Positions 1 to 12,912 are shown, numbered from the stretch's first letter. The stretch is DNA of 64,000 nt from Rhabditoides inermis (GCA_963966185.1 CAWZYM010000264.1:1-64000), one strand, 5' to 3'. Notes: generated from the sequence alone by a model not told the origin. Numbers and translations are program-made.

Positions 1-120
1 AAATCAGAAGTGGTTTGAAGGCAATTCGAAGTCGTTTGAAGAGACTGCTACTTGAACGGTCAGTCGTCAACACACGAACGAACAACTGGAACCACTCATA
101 TCACTACTACTTGATTTTTA

Positions 121-157
<37 letters not shown>
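121..157 (+). repeat. (TTG)n microsatellite
   Basis: About 12 perfect TTG units in the cadherin intron at the left edge. The open frames through it are poly-Leu or poly-Val artefacts. Confidence 0.9.
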
Positions 158-159
<2 letters not shown>

Positions 160-258
160 CTGAAACCCGCAAAACTCGCGCGACAGTGCCAAACAAAGCG
201 AAACTCGAATCATCTTTCTGGACGACAGTCATGCGATAAGAGACATCTGCTGCCTCAC

Positions 259-1902
259 CTTGGCGATCTCGATGTCCTGCTCGTTCTCGGCGACGGTGAC
301 GTGGATGTGGGCGGGGTCGAAGACGGGCGCAAGCCGCAGCAGCTGCGCCGTGGTCGGCTGCTGGGTGGTGACCGTGGACAGGGGCCGGGTGGGAGCAGGA
401 GCAGCAGGAGGAGCAGAGGAGGAGGAGAAGAAGGGGGAGGGACAGTGGCGGTGGTGGCGGTTGGGGGCGGCAGGGTGAAGAGCTGAAAGATACACCGCTT
501 TACATGAAAGACGTGTGGTGAACGAGAGCTCTCACTTCGGGTGGCTGTGTGAAGATGGGTTCGCTGGGCGTGTCAGGTAGAAGAGTGGGCGGAGGCGTGG
601 GCGGCAGGGTGAGAGGGAACAGCGGCTGCTCCACCGTGGCCGGAGAGGGAGCCGGATGCGGGAGGAACTCGGGGTTGGAGGAGGACGCCGATGGGTAGGA
701 GGAGAAACCTGAGGAGGTGTGATTGGGGTTTTTGTCATTGTATGCGATCGTTTGGCAGTGATGGCGTGAAGACTTCATTTCCAAGTGGTTCTGACTGCGA
801 AAATATCGCAGAGACCGAGAAGAGAGCTCCAGATGCCAACATGTTACAAGTGCTGCTTCTGTTTCGCAATGCATGAGCTAGCCCGTTTGATACAGTCTCG
901 CCAACCAAACCCTCACCATTTGGCATCGGAGCCGGTGTCACTGGCTGGTAGTAGTCGGTCGACGGCTCCTCGCTCGACTGAGTGTACTCGTAGATGTCAT
1001 TCTGGAATAGTCGGTCTCTCTTTCTCTCTCTCTCTATCTCTCTCCTCTCCCTACCGTTCCAGTGGGTGGCAGGGTGGCCATGGTGATGAACGTTCCGAAC
1101 ACTGCCACCGTCACGTGTCCCTTGGTCTCGCGCGGCGGCTCGCCGTGGTCCCTGCGAAAAATGTTATTGTATGATTATGACACGTACAAATCGAATTCAT
1201 TCCTGAAAACCTAGGATATATTTTTTTAGAATACTGAGAAGCGCTGCAATGCAGTGAGGAAGTCTGACACGCTGACTGGCAATGGGCATGTTGAAGTTGC
1301 GATCAGTCTTTTCGAAAAACTCCCAAATGCCTTCAAAACAGTTTGGTAATGCCTTTCCGATCGCCTACTTCCTAACAGTCTCGAACACTTTGAAATGCCT
1401 CACGATTTCTTCGAAACACTTCGCACCTTGAATGATGTAGAGATAAAAGATGTTATTCAGTTTGATAGCAAGCATCTATGAGTGATATGGTGAATGTTAT
1501 CCAACCTCGCGACGACAGTCAGTTGATGCTCTCCGAAGTGTTCGGCGGTGAAGTCGCCGTTGACGGAGATGTCTCCGTCGTTGTTGATCTTGAACAGCCT
1601 GGAAACAATGTTTACAGTCGCCTACAGTACTCCAGACCACCGTACCTGTCCATGGGGCGGCACGATGCGCATCTCCACTCGGCCGTTGTCGTCGCTGTCC
1701 ATGTCCTCGACCGGAACGCGACCGATCCTGCAACGTTTACTTGATAGAACGAGACTTGAGGTTAGGCGGAACAATGCACATCGTGGACATTATTAGACAT
1801 GTGTGCGCTAGAAGTAGCGGCAACATTGAAAACTCATCAATACTTGACAAGCTATGCGGTCAGATTAGTCGAGGAGCGAGAGAAAGAGAAGAGTAGAGAA
1901 AA

Positions 1903-1974
<72 letters not shown>

Positions 1975-2169
1975 CACTGCATGTTGCCAGTAAGCTCATC
2001 GAGTCTGTCGACAGAGAGTTGCATGCGAATCGGTTGCGGTCCGATAAAGTGGGGAGCGTGGTCGTTCACGTCCTGCAATGCATTTTATCCGTCTCTCTCT
2101 TCTCTTTCTCTTTCTCTTTCTCTTTCTCTTTCTCTTTCTCTTTCTCTTTCTCTTTCTCTTTCTCTTCTC

Positions 2170-2209
<40 letters not shown>

Positions 2210-2303
2210 TCTCTTTCTCTTTCTCTTTCTCTTTCTCTTTCTCTTTCTGTTTCTCTTTCTCTTTCTCTTTCTCCTCTCTCTTCTCTTTCTCTTTCTCTTC
2301 TCC

Positions 2304-2366
<63 letters not shown>

Positions 2367-2693
2367 TCAACTCACCAGCACACTGATCTGCACGAGTGTC
2401 CAGTACAGGTGCTGATCGGGCTGCCGGCTGCGAGTCTCCACCTTTGAAAAAAGATTCATTCAACTCAGCTCTAACTCTTTTCACAAAAAACACGCTCTGT
2501 TACGAAGACATTGACCAAACCATAAATACGGTTCACATATTTCAGGTAAACAGCAACTTTCAAGTGTTCCAACTGCTCCGGAAAATGATCGAAAATGTGC
2601 CGGTATCTTACCTGAAGCGAGTGCATAGGCGTTCTTTCGCGATCGAGCTCTCCTAGCGTGATGATGGAACCACTGAAAAGATCTCTCTCACTC

Positions 2694-2729
<36 letters not shown>

Positions 2730-3575
2730 CTCACGTCTGCTCATTGATTCCAAACAGTCCCTCCTCGTTTCCACCCACGATGTTGAAGTAGATCTGGTCG
2801 CTGCTCGAATCGTCCTGAATCAACGATTGCAATCTATCCGATATTCGACAACCCAAGTTTCTAATCGAAATTTCACAGCTCTCAGCTAAGCGCTTGAGGG
2901 GTCAGTGGTTTGAAACCCACGAACTCAGAAATTTCTACTCTGACACGACAGAGTGTTGTATCAGCTTTGTTGAAAAACTACATGCCCGACTGGATATTGT
3001 CGACTCACCCCTAGTGTGACGACGACAGTGTTGACGGGCGTGTTCTCGGAGACCTCCGTCACGAACGTCTGGATCGTCTCCTCGCCCGACTCGCCTGCAA
3101 TCGCTCGATCAAGTTGCTCCCGCATTCTGTTTGAAAAAAGAGTTGCCTTTGGAATACTGCAAAACACTCCCGAAAACTTTGGAATGATCTTGCGTTTCTT
3201 TTGCAACACTTCGGATTCGCTTCCGAAGAGACTGATCGCACCTTTCGAAATTTTTGTTTTCTTCATGCTGCGATTTCGTCCCTTCGACGCCTGACACAGA
3301 TACCGCGCGCAGCTCAACACACAAAGCAAATTTTCATTTGCATATCGTCTTTTCTTTCGCTTTCACGCGCGCGCGCATGCACCTCGCATTTCGGCTACCG
3401 AGCGAAAAGGCGATTGTCCCCCCCCCCCTCCTTCTTTAAGAGAAGCGTGACCGATTGCGATAGATAGCTGGTGGAAAGAGAAGCGGCCAAAGCCGCTTAG
3501 TTGTCTCTAAACTGTGTGACGCGCTGTTAGGGGAAGAACACTGAGTATGAATCAGCACTGATCAACACTGTCACT

Positions 3576-3616
<41 letters not shown>

Positions 3617-4361
3617 GCTCGCTCACCCTGTGCTGGCTGCTGGTGTGCCGCGGGTGTGGGAATAGCGTGGATGCCTCCGTGGTTGTTCGGCTGGAACGTG
3701 AACTCGAGTGGCAGGGGCGACTGCTGCGGCTGCTGTGTCACCGGCTGCGGGTTCCAGTCGGGCAGAAAAGTGAACGTCTCCATGCCTGCACAAAAGCGCC
3801 GTCAGACACGAATATGTATAAAAAACCGCTTGATGATGCTGAGAGGCACTTTCTAAGAATCTTTCCGAGAATGCGCAGCCGTTCTGACTGAGATTGAGGG
3901 TCTTTTGCCGGCAAAAGTTGAGAGTTTAACCTCTACTTGAACGGGGCATTGGCTTGCGTGTTTCTCAGAAAGTGATGGGCAACGCTACTACATGCTTCAC
4001 ACCATCATGATTGTGTTGCCAGATTCAGATAGAACGATTCAAACGATTGCTCGATTGCTTGATACGCACCAGGTAGGGGCGCTAGGGTGGCCTGGCTGTG
4101 TCCGTCGGTGGCCAGCACTATGACGATGGCCTGCGTGGAGCGACCGCCGCCGTCCGTCGCCTCGATCACAACCTGACAACGAGGCAGTCAATGTTATACA
4201 AGTGAATGTGCGGTCTGATCAATTGAGATTCGAGATAACCGATCGATTCGTCGCCTCGATCGGTCGGGCTGACTATGCTATAACTGTGGAAAAAAGTCGG
4301 CATGATTTGCGGTCTGTTTTAGATACCTCGGACTGATGCAAGGCTAAGGCTGTGCTCTCTC

Positions 4362-4392
<31 letters not shown>

Positions 4393-4551
4393 GTCTCACC
4401 TGGTACCTCTCTCCTGGGGTGAGGTCTCCGTCGGCGATGAGCTGGTTGCTCGACGCGTCGTACCGGAACACATCCTCCGCCCCATTCGTCACCTGTGAAA
4501 CAAACAAGTTATGAGAATGCTGGCCAGCTGGAAGTAAAATAGCACGGGAGA

Positions 4552-4612
<61 letters not shown>

Positions 4613-6162
4613 CCGCACCTGTGTGATGGCGTAGGTGATCTCGCCAAACTTTCCGGCGTCCACATCTGTCGCGCGGACCTAGAAACGCCAAATAAAGCAA
4701 AACACTTGAAAACCTATAATAATAATAAACTGAATTATTCGTTGTGTGAGGAAACGTGGTTCGAAATCAACAAACGGACATGACCGCGACTGCGCCAAAT
4801 ACATTTCACTTCCACCTATGCACTGAAATCTGGCAAGAACGTTCAGTAATACGTAACGATTGCGACATAAATGAAAACTAGTGCAGCAGTCCCGTTTCAT
4901 GTTTTCGCCTATGAGATGCATTTTCCGATGCGCACCTCGACTATCTCCCTCGCTCCCCCCGTGGCCGTTGTGTTGGCCGTGTAGATGGGGTAGTCGAAGG
5001 CGGGCGCGTTGTCGTTGGCGTCCATGATGTGGATGGTGATCGCCACCGGATCGGATGAACGGATAGGGACAGTGTCCACCTCCCGCGCTTGCACCTGCAA
5101 TCAAGTACGTTTCACGTCAATTCACTTCAACATTTATCCGGTATCGCATTATGCCATACTCAAAAACAAATTGTTCACAGAGTAGCGCCGCGAAGCGAAT
5201 AGCTTCTCGAAACGCTTAGTGCTCCAATCTAGCCAGTTTGAAGACAGTGACAGAAAAAGAGGAGAGAAAAAAGAGCCGCCACTCTCGAAAAGGTCCTCAT
5301 ATACTGTTCTACTGCACACACTGTAACTCGGCGACTCACGTTGAGCTGGTAGGTGCTTGGGTTGGGCGGGTCGGCGTCTATCTCGGGCACGTTGAGGTAG
5401 ACGTAGCCGCGCTGGTCGACGGCGAAGATCGTCGCCCCCAGGCCGGTGAGGATATACTGGTAGGTAGCCGGAGGCATGCCCGCCTTCTGAAACATTGTTG
5501 AGAACTTTCAACAATTGGACGAAGACACCACACACCACGATACTTTAGTCGAGTACGCATCATGCCACTCTCTTCAACCCGATGTTTCTCGCAAGAGCAA
5601 TTGCACTATCGCTACTTTCTTGTGCGAAATCGACTGTTACGTTTCAGATTTGAAATCGAATTTGCCGCTAAATGAAGTATTTCTTGCCGAGTCTTTGATC
5701 GTAAGAAAATCAACGGAATTTTTCTGTCTCAACGATGTGGTATACAATTCGCGAAACTGTCTCCATCTCCAAGATATCTTTCTCGCATGTATGAAAACAT
5801 GAGAGCATGAACAGTAGACATGTTTGTTCCAAATAGTTGCTTCGAATCTCACCAAGTCGTCGTCGTTGACGAGGATCTGCAGGCTGTCGCTGTGCATGTT
5901 GGGAGAGACGCGCACCGTCGTCCCGATCTCGGCAGTCTCCGGAAGATAGCCCTCCGTCGACGAAACCTGGAGATGACGTCATATATATATATATATATCC
6001 TACTCATATAGCGGTGTTTTTCACCTGCAGCACGGGCGGATGGTTGCTGGGAATGGCATTCTGTTGTTCTAGTGAGTTGGCTTGCTGATATGGCTGCTGG
6101 TACTGTGTCCTTGCCGGACCGACGAGCAACAGTAGAATGACAAAGACGAGGCGACGCCGCAT
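259..6162 (-). CDS. cadherin, N-terminal part (19 exons, C-terminus beyond window)
   Basis: Secreted or membrane adhesion protein of the cadherin family. Exons (minus, 5' to 3'): 6162-6025, 5966-5853, 5486-5340, 5094-4936, 4678-4619, 4492-4400, 4172-4070, 3785-3627, 3094-3009, 2814-2735, 2672-2612, 2441-2376, 2072-1978, 1727-1641, 1598-1506, 1151-1055, 1001-917, 708-536, 482-259. Exons 1-18 join in frame (about 632 residues). The start was chosen at the Met heading a signal peptide (MRRRLVFVILLLLVGPARTQ). The calcium-binding linker motifs DANDNAP (residues 158-164) and DVNDHAP (423-429) are diagnostic; about four extracellular cadherin repeats are visible and a fifth begins in the last exon (VFDPAHIHVTVAEN). 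Pro/Gln/Ser/Thr-rich spacers (about 273-324 and 547-632) interrupt the usual back-to-back repeats. The exon 18/19 junction does not keep frame (see findings). The exon 14 donor (GTGGTC) was chosen because it preserves frame. I cannot say which nematode cdh gene this is. Confidence 0.88.
1886..2365. repeat. (GA)n and TTTCTC-type tracts flanking cadherin exon 13
   Basis: Two simple repeats bracket the exon at 1978-2072. On the plus strand 1886-1971 is (GA)n. 2094-2365 is a pyrimidine tract of CT dinucleotides mixed with TTTCTC hexamers. On the gene strand the first lies directly after the donor of exon 13, and the second fills the intron between exons 12 and 13. Confidence 0.9.
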
Positions 6163-7155
6163 CCCGAATCGATCAATCAATAGTGATTCTCGTGCAGATG
6201 ACGTATGTTCATGTATTTTCGGCGAGCCTCTGCAATGATGAAATGATATCACAATCCCAGAAATAGAAGTCGTCTCGAGTGTGGAGCGCGGTCAGACTGC
6301 GATTAGAGAGTGTGTGATTGGGAGAGACGCAGAGAATCGGCGATGAGAGCGGGCTTAATCGAGACTCCATATCGAGACAAGGGACCATCGAGAGTGAGAG
6401 AGAGAGAGAGAAAAAAAAGTCGACAAAAACGAAGATGAGTGGGGCACAAGTATGAGTCATGGTATCACGAAATACAGCATGGAATGCGTGCGCAGAGTGC
6501 ACGAATAGAGGAAATGTGAGTGCTCACCCCGATCTCGCCCCAAACAAGCAATTACCTCCGCGTTTTGAGTGCTTTTCAGTTGAACACACACCGCGCGCGA
6601 AAATGCGTCGCACCCGCAGGGCGTCACTGTATCTCTCTCCCTCTCTCGCTTCGCTCCTAATGACTTGCGCTAGCCGCCTGCGCACTCGTCGAAACGCGCA
6701 GTGTCTATGCGTTCTCTCTCGCTCTTTAGCCTCACCTCGCCTCGAACTGTTAGCTCTTCTCTTCTTACGGACGCGTGCGGAACACTGGCTACTCTACAGA
6801 AGAAAGAGGGCGAGAGGTGAAACGGGGAGCGGAAGACTCGACACGATTTGTAACAGATCTCATCAGTACAGTAGAACTGAGATCACTCTAGGCTGTGTTA
6901 AATCATTGAATATTCGATTGTGAGCAGTGTTCAATAAAGTTCCGAGTAGTTGAGGGCGGGGTAGATGAGGGAAAAGGAGAAAGGAGGAAGGAGAGAGCGC
7001 GTTCGAAATTCGGACCAAATCATGAACGAACACTGCACAATACACAAGAGAGGTGCCCTGAGGGAAAGGGTGGAGGGATTACTGAGGCGAGGCAGAGAGC
7101 ATGTGAAACGGAGAGAGCGCAGAGTTGGCGTGAGTATACACTGGAGAGGGTGGTC

Positions 7156-7202
<47 letters not shown>

Positions 7203-7453
7203 ACCGCACACACACACACACACTGTCTGACAAAACACGGTTTGCGAAACGCAAATGACAAGAAATCACCGCCACCTTATTCTGCGGCTGCGCACTTAGA
7301 CGCGGTCTCCACGGCAGCAGAGCGTCGAGCCTAATTAGACACTTGCAAATCACGTTTCACGCAATTAGGTTAAATAAGTGTGTGGCAGTTCGGATGAAAC
7401 TTTTCTTGTGCTTGCTTTTGCGTCGGGAGCCTGGCAAAGTACGGTTAAAGGCA
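6163..7453. other. upstream region of the cadherin gene, no gene seen
   Basis: About 1.3 kb containing the presumed promoter of the minus-strand cadherin. It holds a (GA)n tract at about 7159-7198 followed by a short (CA)n. Six-frame reading gives only simple-repeat or Arg/Ser-rich frames without splice or family support. No convincing TATA element was recognised. Confidence 0.5.
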
Positions 7454-7519
7454 CAGTGGCGACTTATTTCTGCCACAACCTGCCACAACTTCTCATTTTC
7501 ACACGAGCAAAACATTTGG

Positions 7520-7584
7520 TTTTGACCGGAATCGAACCCGCCAGGCTCGGAGCCACAACGCAGCGCACATGCACTGATCCATGA
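7520..7584 (-). other. tRNA-derived fragment (B-box only)
   Basis: On the minus strand GGGTTCGATTCC matches a tRNA T-arm/B box and is preceded by a short GC-rich stem. I could not find a matching acceptor stem or A box, so this is at most a tRNA-derived SINE piece or pseudogene. Confidence 0.3.
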
Positions 7585-8330
7585 AGGAAGTGAAAGGGCG
7601 TCGTTCATTTGCGCTTACGCCTCCGACCCAAACGTGCAGTATCGAAGCGTTGGCGGGTAATTCAAATTTTCGTCTGCATCCTTGGCAGTGGCAGATTCGA
7701 AAGTAACGCAGAATCGTCGTTCTTTCGCAAAAATTGCAAATGTGTTAGGTTAATATAATTTTTAATTAGGATCGGCGCGAAGCGCCGATCGTTTGGGTCC
7801 TATCCAGCGGCGCGCAGCCGCAGAGCCGCTCGGCCCGCAGGGCCGCCAAAATCGCTTGAAAATCATTCAAATAATAAATGTTTCAGAGTTATATCATGAT
7901 ATTGTCTCTAAATCGCCCGTTGAACAACTATAAACCAAAACAAAACATGAAACAATAGTTTAAGACCCAAAATATGTTCGCTGGTCAGGTCTGCACGTCT
8001 GTCAGGTATGCTGCTGGTCGCTGATTCGCTGAAAGACCCGCTCACTAGCCCCGCCCCCGCGCGCGCATTGGTTCGTGATGCGGAATGTGTGCGGGAGAGC
8101 GCGATAATGTGTACACTGTTTGTGATTTGCGTAGTCGTTCACGCGCGTTGTATTGTTGTTGTTATTGTTGTTGTTTGTTATATCTGTTGATTTACTTTGA
8201 ACAAATACTGATAGTTTCTTTCTTTGAAACTATCAGTACATTAACATTAATACATGATACATTGATGCATAGATTGATACATTAACATTTGAAAAAAAGA
8301 ATTTCTTCGAAATTTAACAAAAGGACATTC

Positions 8331-8980
8331 ATTCTCTTTTGAAAAGTACAAGCGTAAAGTACCTCTGTTTGGGTTTATCTCAATTCAACAAAAGCCCATG
8401 CATAAAACTATTATTTCTATTCTAAACTATAAACACAAACCTGCTCTCTCAAAACGATCATAAATACATTGATAATCAAATACCACGATGAATATACTAT
8501 TGCACACACACATTCTATCACTCACATTCTAATGATGAAAACATCATTAATGAAAACATCATGGTAAACTAAACGATAGTTCTATGTGTAGCTGTTTATT
8601 GGTTCTCACAATACTTTCATAAGAAATAAGAAAATATATTATATAGCCCTTATTGATAAATTATCGATAAAGTATACGTTTCTACATATCATTTGAGAGA
8701 GCAGGTTTGTGTTTATAGTTTAGAATAGAAATAATAGTTTTATGCATGGGCTTTTGTTGAATTGAGATAAACCCAAACAGAGGTATAGTTCTATGCTCGC
8801 AATAAGTTGCGCGCGGTGGGGTAGATCAGAGGAAGAAGGAGAGTCAGCTCTCGGCAATAGCGCGCAAAACAAGAGAAGCAGACGGTTATGGCACCGTACT
8901 TCGAACTGCAAGCGCGGTAGATCGAAAACTATCGCTCTGGCCCAGAGTATACTTTACGCTTGTACTTTTCAAAAGAGAAT
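8331..8980. repeat. large inverted repeat, right arm split by an insertion
   Basis: The left arm, 8331-8452, is nearly perfectly complementary to a right arm in two pieces, 8694-8785 and 8950-8980. The loop, 8453-8693, is AT-rich. The arms would form a hairpin of about 120 bp. The right arm is broken at a TA dinucleotide (8784-8785 and 8950-8951) by an unrelated 164-bp segment. Confidence 0.8.
8786..8949 (+). mobile_element. 164-bp dispersed element, copy 1 (TA target duplication)
   Basis: It interrupts the right arm of the inverted repeat, with TA duplicated at both sides. A diverged copy lies in a SHQ1 intron at about 56968-57131, sharing blocks such as ATGCTCGCAATAAGTT and AAAACTATCGCTCTG. 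It has no clear terminal inverted repeats and no coding capacity. Class unknown. Confidence 0.6.
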
Positions 8981-9016
8981 AATACTCTGATTCAAAAATA
9001 AGTCGCCACTGTTCCT

Positions 9017-9184
9017 TTAAAAGCGGTCTGGTGAAATTGTTCACGAATCGTGTCGTATTGGAAAGCGCACAATGTTCGTGTACTTCTCTAGAGATATGTT
9101 GCCAGTTGCCATGTTTGTCCCAGAGTCAATTGCCAGCGCCGGGAGGGCGACCTCACTTCACTCTCTTGAGATGAGAGAGAGAGA

Positions 9185-9234
<50 letters not shown>

Positions 9235-10570
9235 AGCACTGTGGCACATATATAAACAAACAAACACGGCTGTCCGCGAAGGCGCACCCTCAAAGGGCAG
9301 CCACCGCCGAAGTGATTGGGGTGAAGGGTGATCGGTGAGGGTGCGCTTCGGAAACAAGCCGGCATGGATGGACGTTTTGTTGTCAGTCGTCTCAGCAAAA
9401 AGTATCATTGTCGAAATTCCATCATCGACAATGATATTGTCGATGATGATCAGATAATATGCCTGCTCCCACATTATGAGTGAAAATGCACCAAACGCAC
9501 CAGTTGCGGTGAGCCGTGAGGTGTGAACAGCTATGCCAAACAATGGCACACCGACAACAGGTAATCTCTCTCTCTCTCGACAAACAAACCAGCGTACGCC
9601 AGACAAGACAGTGTGGGAAAGCTGTGGACAACGTGTGAAGAAAAGTGCAAGACGCAAACAAAGTAGAGACATAGCGCATAACTCAGCAAGTGGTCAACCT
9701 ATTTGAAACAGGCTTTCCGAAGTTTCTGCGAACTCTTTTAAAAGACACTCCAAGTCAGATTCGAAGAGACTGATTCCACCACAGTCAGCGAGTGGCGGAT
9801 GACCATTGACATCCTATACGCGCCGGCAGACTGCCGCAGGAAGTAAGCAGGTAAGCGATACCGGCCGGTCAGCGAAACGGACACCTCGACCACGCCACAT
9901 GAAAAGCGCGCCGCGCAACGGAAACGCGGATGCATACGATACATATACGAACACAGGCGAAACCGATGAAATCGTAAAGCGGAAACGCGCGAGCCGACCA
10001 AAGACTGTCGAATTCGTAGAGTTTGTCAAATATGGTGGTGGAGGCAACTAATCAGTTGTCTCTCTCGGGGGTGCGCAGCTCAATCTCTGGTTGACAGCCC
10101 GCGGCGAGTCTGTAGCGAGTGAGTGAGGCTGGGAAGCGAGAGAGAGTGGGCGAGCGAGAGACGGGCGAGGCGGCGAGAGCGCTAAAGGACCAACACGCCA
10201 CAAACACTCACTCTCTCTCTCTCTATGGAGAGTGTTTGCGTACTGTCAAAGAGGGGACGAGGGAACGCCGGGGGTGAGACGACCGGAGGCTGGAGACATT
10301 TGCATATCGATAGCCACGGAGTGTTCAAAGTGTGGCGTGTTCGAAGGGAGTGGAGAAGAAGGAGGATGCGAAGGAGAAACTAGAGAATGAATCGTTGCTG
10401 CTTCTTTGCTTCTCCTCCTCCGGCAGTGTCACCCTCTTTGTCGCGCGATCGGAAGAACGGCTGCTGTGAAGAAGCCAGCCGAAGTGTGCACATCCCAGAA
10501 GTGAATGTGGAAGTCGTATTATGTGTTGCTAATACCGTATCTCCCAGTGTGCCTGTGCTGTTGCAGTATC
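9017..10570. other. intergenic, no gene seen
   Basis: Contains a (GA)n tract at about 9175-9233 and scattered frames produced by it. Codon content and splice signals give no supported gene. Short similarities to cadherin intron sequence (about 9710-9775) suggest further low-copy repeats. Confidence 0.5.
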
Positions 10571-10581
10571 GTCTGCGAGCC

Positions 10582-11172
10582 GATAGTAGGAAGGAAGTGC
10601 ACATGGAATGAGCTGCTGGGCTAGGAAGGAGCTGCTCATGCAGGAGTTGCACCGCATGAGGAAGGAGTTGCACGTTGATCAGTTCAGTAAAAGAATAACA
10701 TTTTTGCACAATTATTGACACAGAAGGGTGTTTTCGACCGTATTGGATGGAATAGAGTAGCATGAAACTGTACCAGCCGGAGATCTGCATTCACTAGTGA
10801 TCTGATGTTTAGCTCATATCGAGGATTGATGCACTCTTAATATATAATACAGATCATACACCTGATTATACTGTAATATATGCGAAACACACATCGCACT
10901 ACTCATGTAGGCTGATCAATGCACTGTTTCCGCGCCTACACCTTTATGTCTACTGGCATAATATCTATATCTCAATATGCATTTCTAGAAGGCTGTAGTA
11001 CTAGAACTTTCTTGTATATGATATTGTGAACATACAATACGTCATAAAGATAAGATATGCATACGTACATATGTTATGTTTCGACACTACTAAAATAGTT
11101 CAAGTGCAACTCCTCCCATAGTAGTGTAGCTCCTTCCGGAGCAGCTTCTATCATGTGCACTTCCTTCCTCCT
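10582..11172. repeat. inverted repeat of about 590 bp (MITE-like)
   Basis: 10582-10672 and 11102-11172 are imperfect reverse complements sharing GGAAGGAAGTGCACATG and GGAGTTGCAC. They enclose about 430 bp of AT-rich sequence without coding potential. The layout fits a miniature inverted-repeat transposable element, though no target duplication was identified. Confidence 0.6.
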
Positions 11173-12912
11173 ATCCTGCGAGGATATGCGAGTCTCGGTG
11201 TGCGGCGGGTGCGGGTCGGCTGCCTAATCGCCATCTTCCTATGCCTCAAAAGTGATAGGGAAATAGGATGGTCGTCAAGTGTTGAAGGGAAACAGCAGCG
11301 AGTCGCAAGATGCGTCCGCTCTTCTCCGCACCAGCCGCCTGCTTCGCAGCACAAGCAAGGCGGCAAGGTTTTCCGAAACGAGGTGCAGGAGGCACGAGTG
11401 GGTCATCGCATTCGGGTTGGTTCGTCACCTCCCCTCGACGCTTCGTCCCTTCTCGCGCACGTCCACTGGGCGGCATGCAGTCTGCTCCTCGCGCACAGTT
11501 GTAGTTTCGAGTGTACAGTACACAGATTGTACAGTACAAAGTGACGCTCCTCTCCTACCTCTGTTGCAGGCACTCGTTGTTGGGTTGGGTTCTCGTCTGA
11601 CCTGGTATCTCGAGAGATTCTTTCGATTCTGCTCCTTCTCTCTTTCACATCTCATGATGAACAACACTAATGCCCTTACTTCTTCTCATTCGTTTACCTT
11701 CTATTTTTTATAACTAGTTTCTTTTTAGAATAATCATCGAGTTGTTTTACGCGGTTCGCACCGCGTTTCTCCACTTTTTTTCTTCTCTGTCTCTATAAAC
11801 TTGATATGTTTTGTTTTGTTTTTAACTTGAAACCTTTTTTTGTGTTCACCGGAACACTAGCAGAACAGTTGAATCTTTTGTCCAATCTCTAAAAAAAAAT
11901 TCTGATTGTTATATTATCTATCCACTCGAATGTCTAGTTGAAATTGTTCACTGAACAATGATAATAATGTCTTATGTGATTGTGATCGTAACAAAACGTA
12001 ATGGTCCTCATAACATGCACCACTGATAGTGTAGTTTTTATGCGTTGTAAAAAAAGAAGAAGAAAAAGATTGTTCTTTTCCCTGTCGTCGCCCATGACTC
12101 AATGACTACTGTGCATTACACAAAGACTACCATCATATCTTTCACATGACATCTGAACATTGTGATCAGAACCTTTTCGCTCGTGCTGAGATCACGAGAA
12201 AACTGCCAAGTCGAGAGAGCCGCGTAGAAAAACGTACAATGGTAGCCGTAACATTACCATTTTTAGTGACTACGCAATTACTCACTAGAAAAAAAGTACA
12301 GAGATCAAAGTTCTCTCACCCAGATAGCTTTCCTCTCTGATTCATTCTCTCACAAGTCTCTCGTTCCCCTTTTCTCCCCTAGTCTTTCTAAATCAAGACA
12401 ACATTCAAGTACTTGGCCAAGTCGTTATACTTGTATTCACCACTTTTCTAACGACTTTTTATTGACGATTCGAACATAATTTAAATAGATTCGTCACTAC
12501 GATTATTGGTAGGGAAGTGAACAAAAACCAGAAATGTAGTTAACAATAACAATATTCACACACATGCTGGCGAAAAAAATAATGAGGAATTCAAAAGTAG
12601 TCCATTATCCACACAATACTTGTGTATGTCAGAAAAATCTGAAAGCACAAACAAAAGTTTGATTGTCTCCTACATACATCATATGCGGATAGGGACGGGT
12701 CAAAATCCAAAAAAGCAACTCAACGGGGATAAGAACTGCTGAAAATGGCAAGTTTATTTCATTCTCCTTCTCTCTACATTGAACTTTCATCGAGTCGTCT
12801 GCCACTTGCACGCTAGCCTTCTTCCTCTCACCACACCCCCTTTCTTTACGCGGAAGTCATGCTCTATTGCACACATCATATACGTGACAAAAAGCGATAA
12901 TGTTCGTCAATA
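11173..12912. other. intergenic, no gene seen
   Basis: AT-rich sequence downstream of the minus-strand receptor gene, with short unsupported frames only. Nothing recognisable was found. Confidence 0.45.

Larger units (their letters stand above)
7454..9011. mobile_element. composite repeat bounded by inverted 16-bp ends CAGTGGCGACTTATTT
   Basis: CAGTGGCGACTTATTT at 7454-7469 has its exact reverse complement at 8996-9011; similarity continues outward as TTAAAGG. The same end, with longer internal similarity to the 8996-9011 side, recurs at 17495-17510. A second internal segment (about 7622-7757) recurs at about 15786-15920. The block contains no transposase and carries other insertions, so it looks like a non-autonomous DNA transposon family. 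Superfamily not determined. Confidence 0.5.

Noticed and set aside
1969..2493. Leu/Ser/Phe- and Arg/Glu-repeat frames of up to 165 codons
   Set aside because: Products of the CT/TTTCTC tract in cadherin introns; the real exons 12 and 13 lie at its borders in other frames.
2884..2926. tRNA-like GTGGTTTGAAACCCAC in a cadherin intron
   Set aside because: A small hairpin resembling a T-arm, without the other arms; best taken as intron sequence.
9088..9672. 194-codon minus-strand frame
   Set aside because: Half of it is the (GA)n tract, codon content is unremarkable, and there are no motifs or splice partners.
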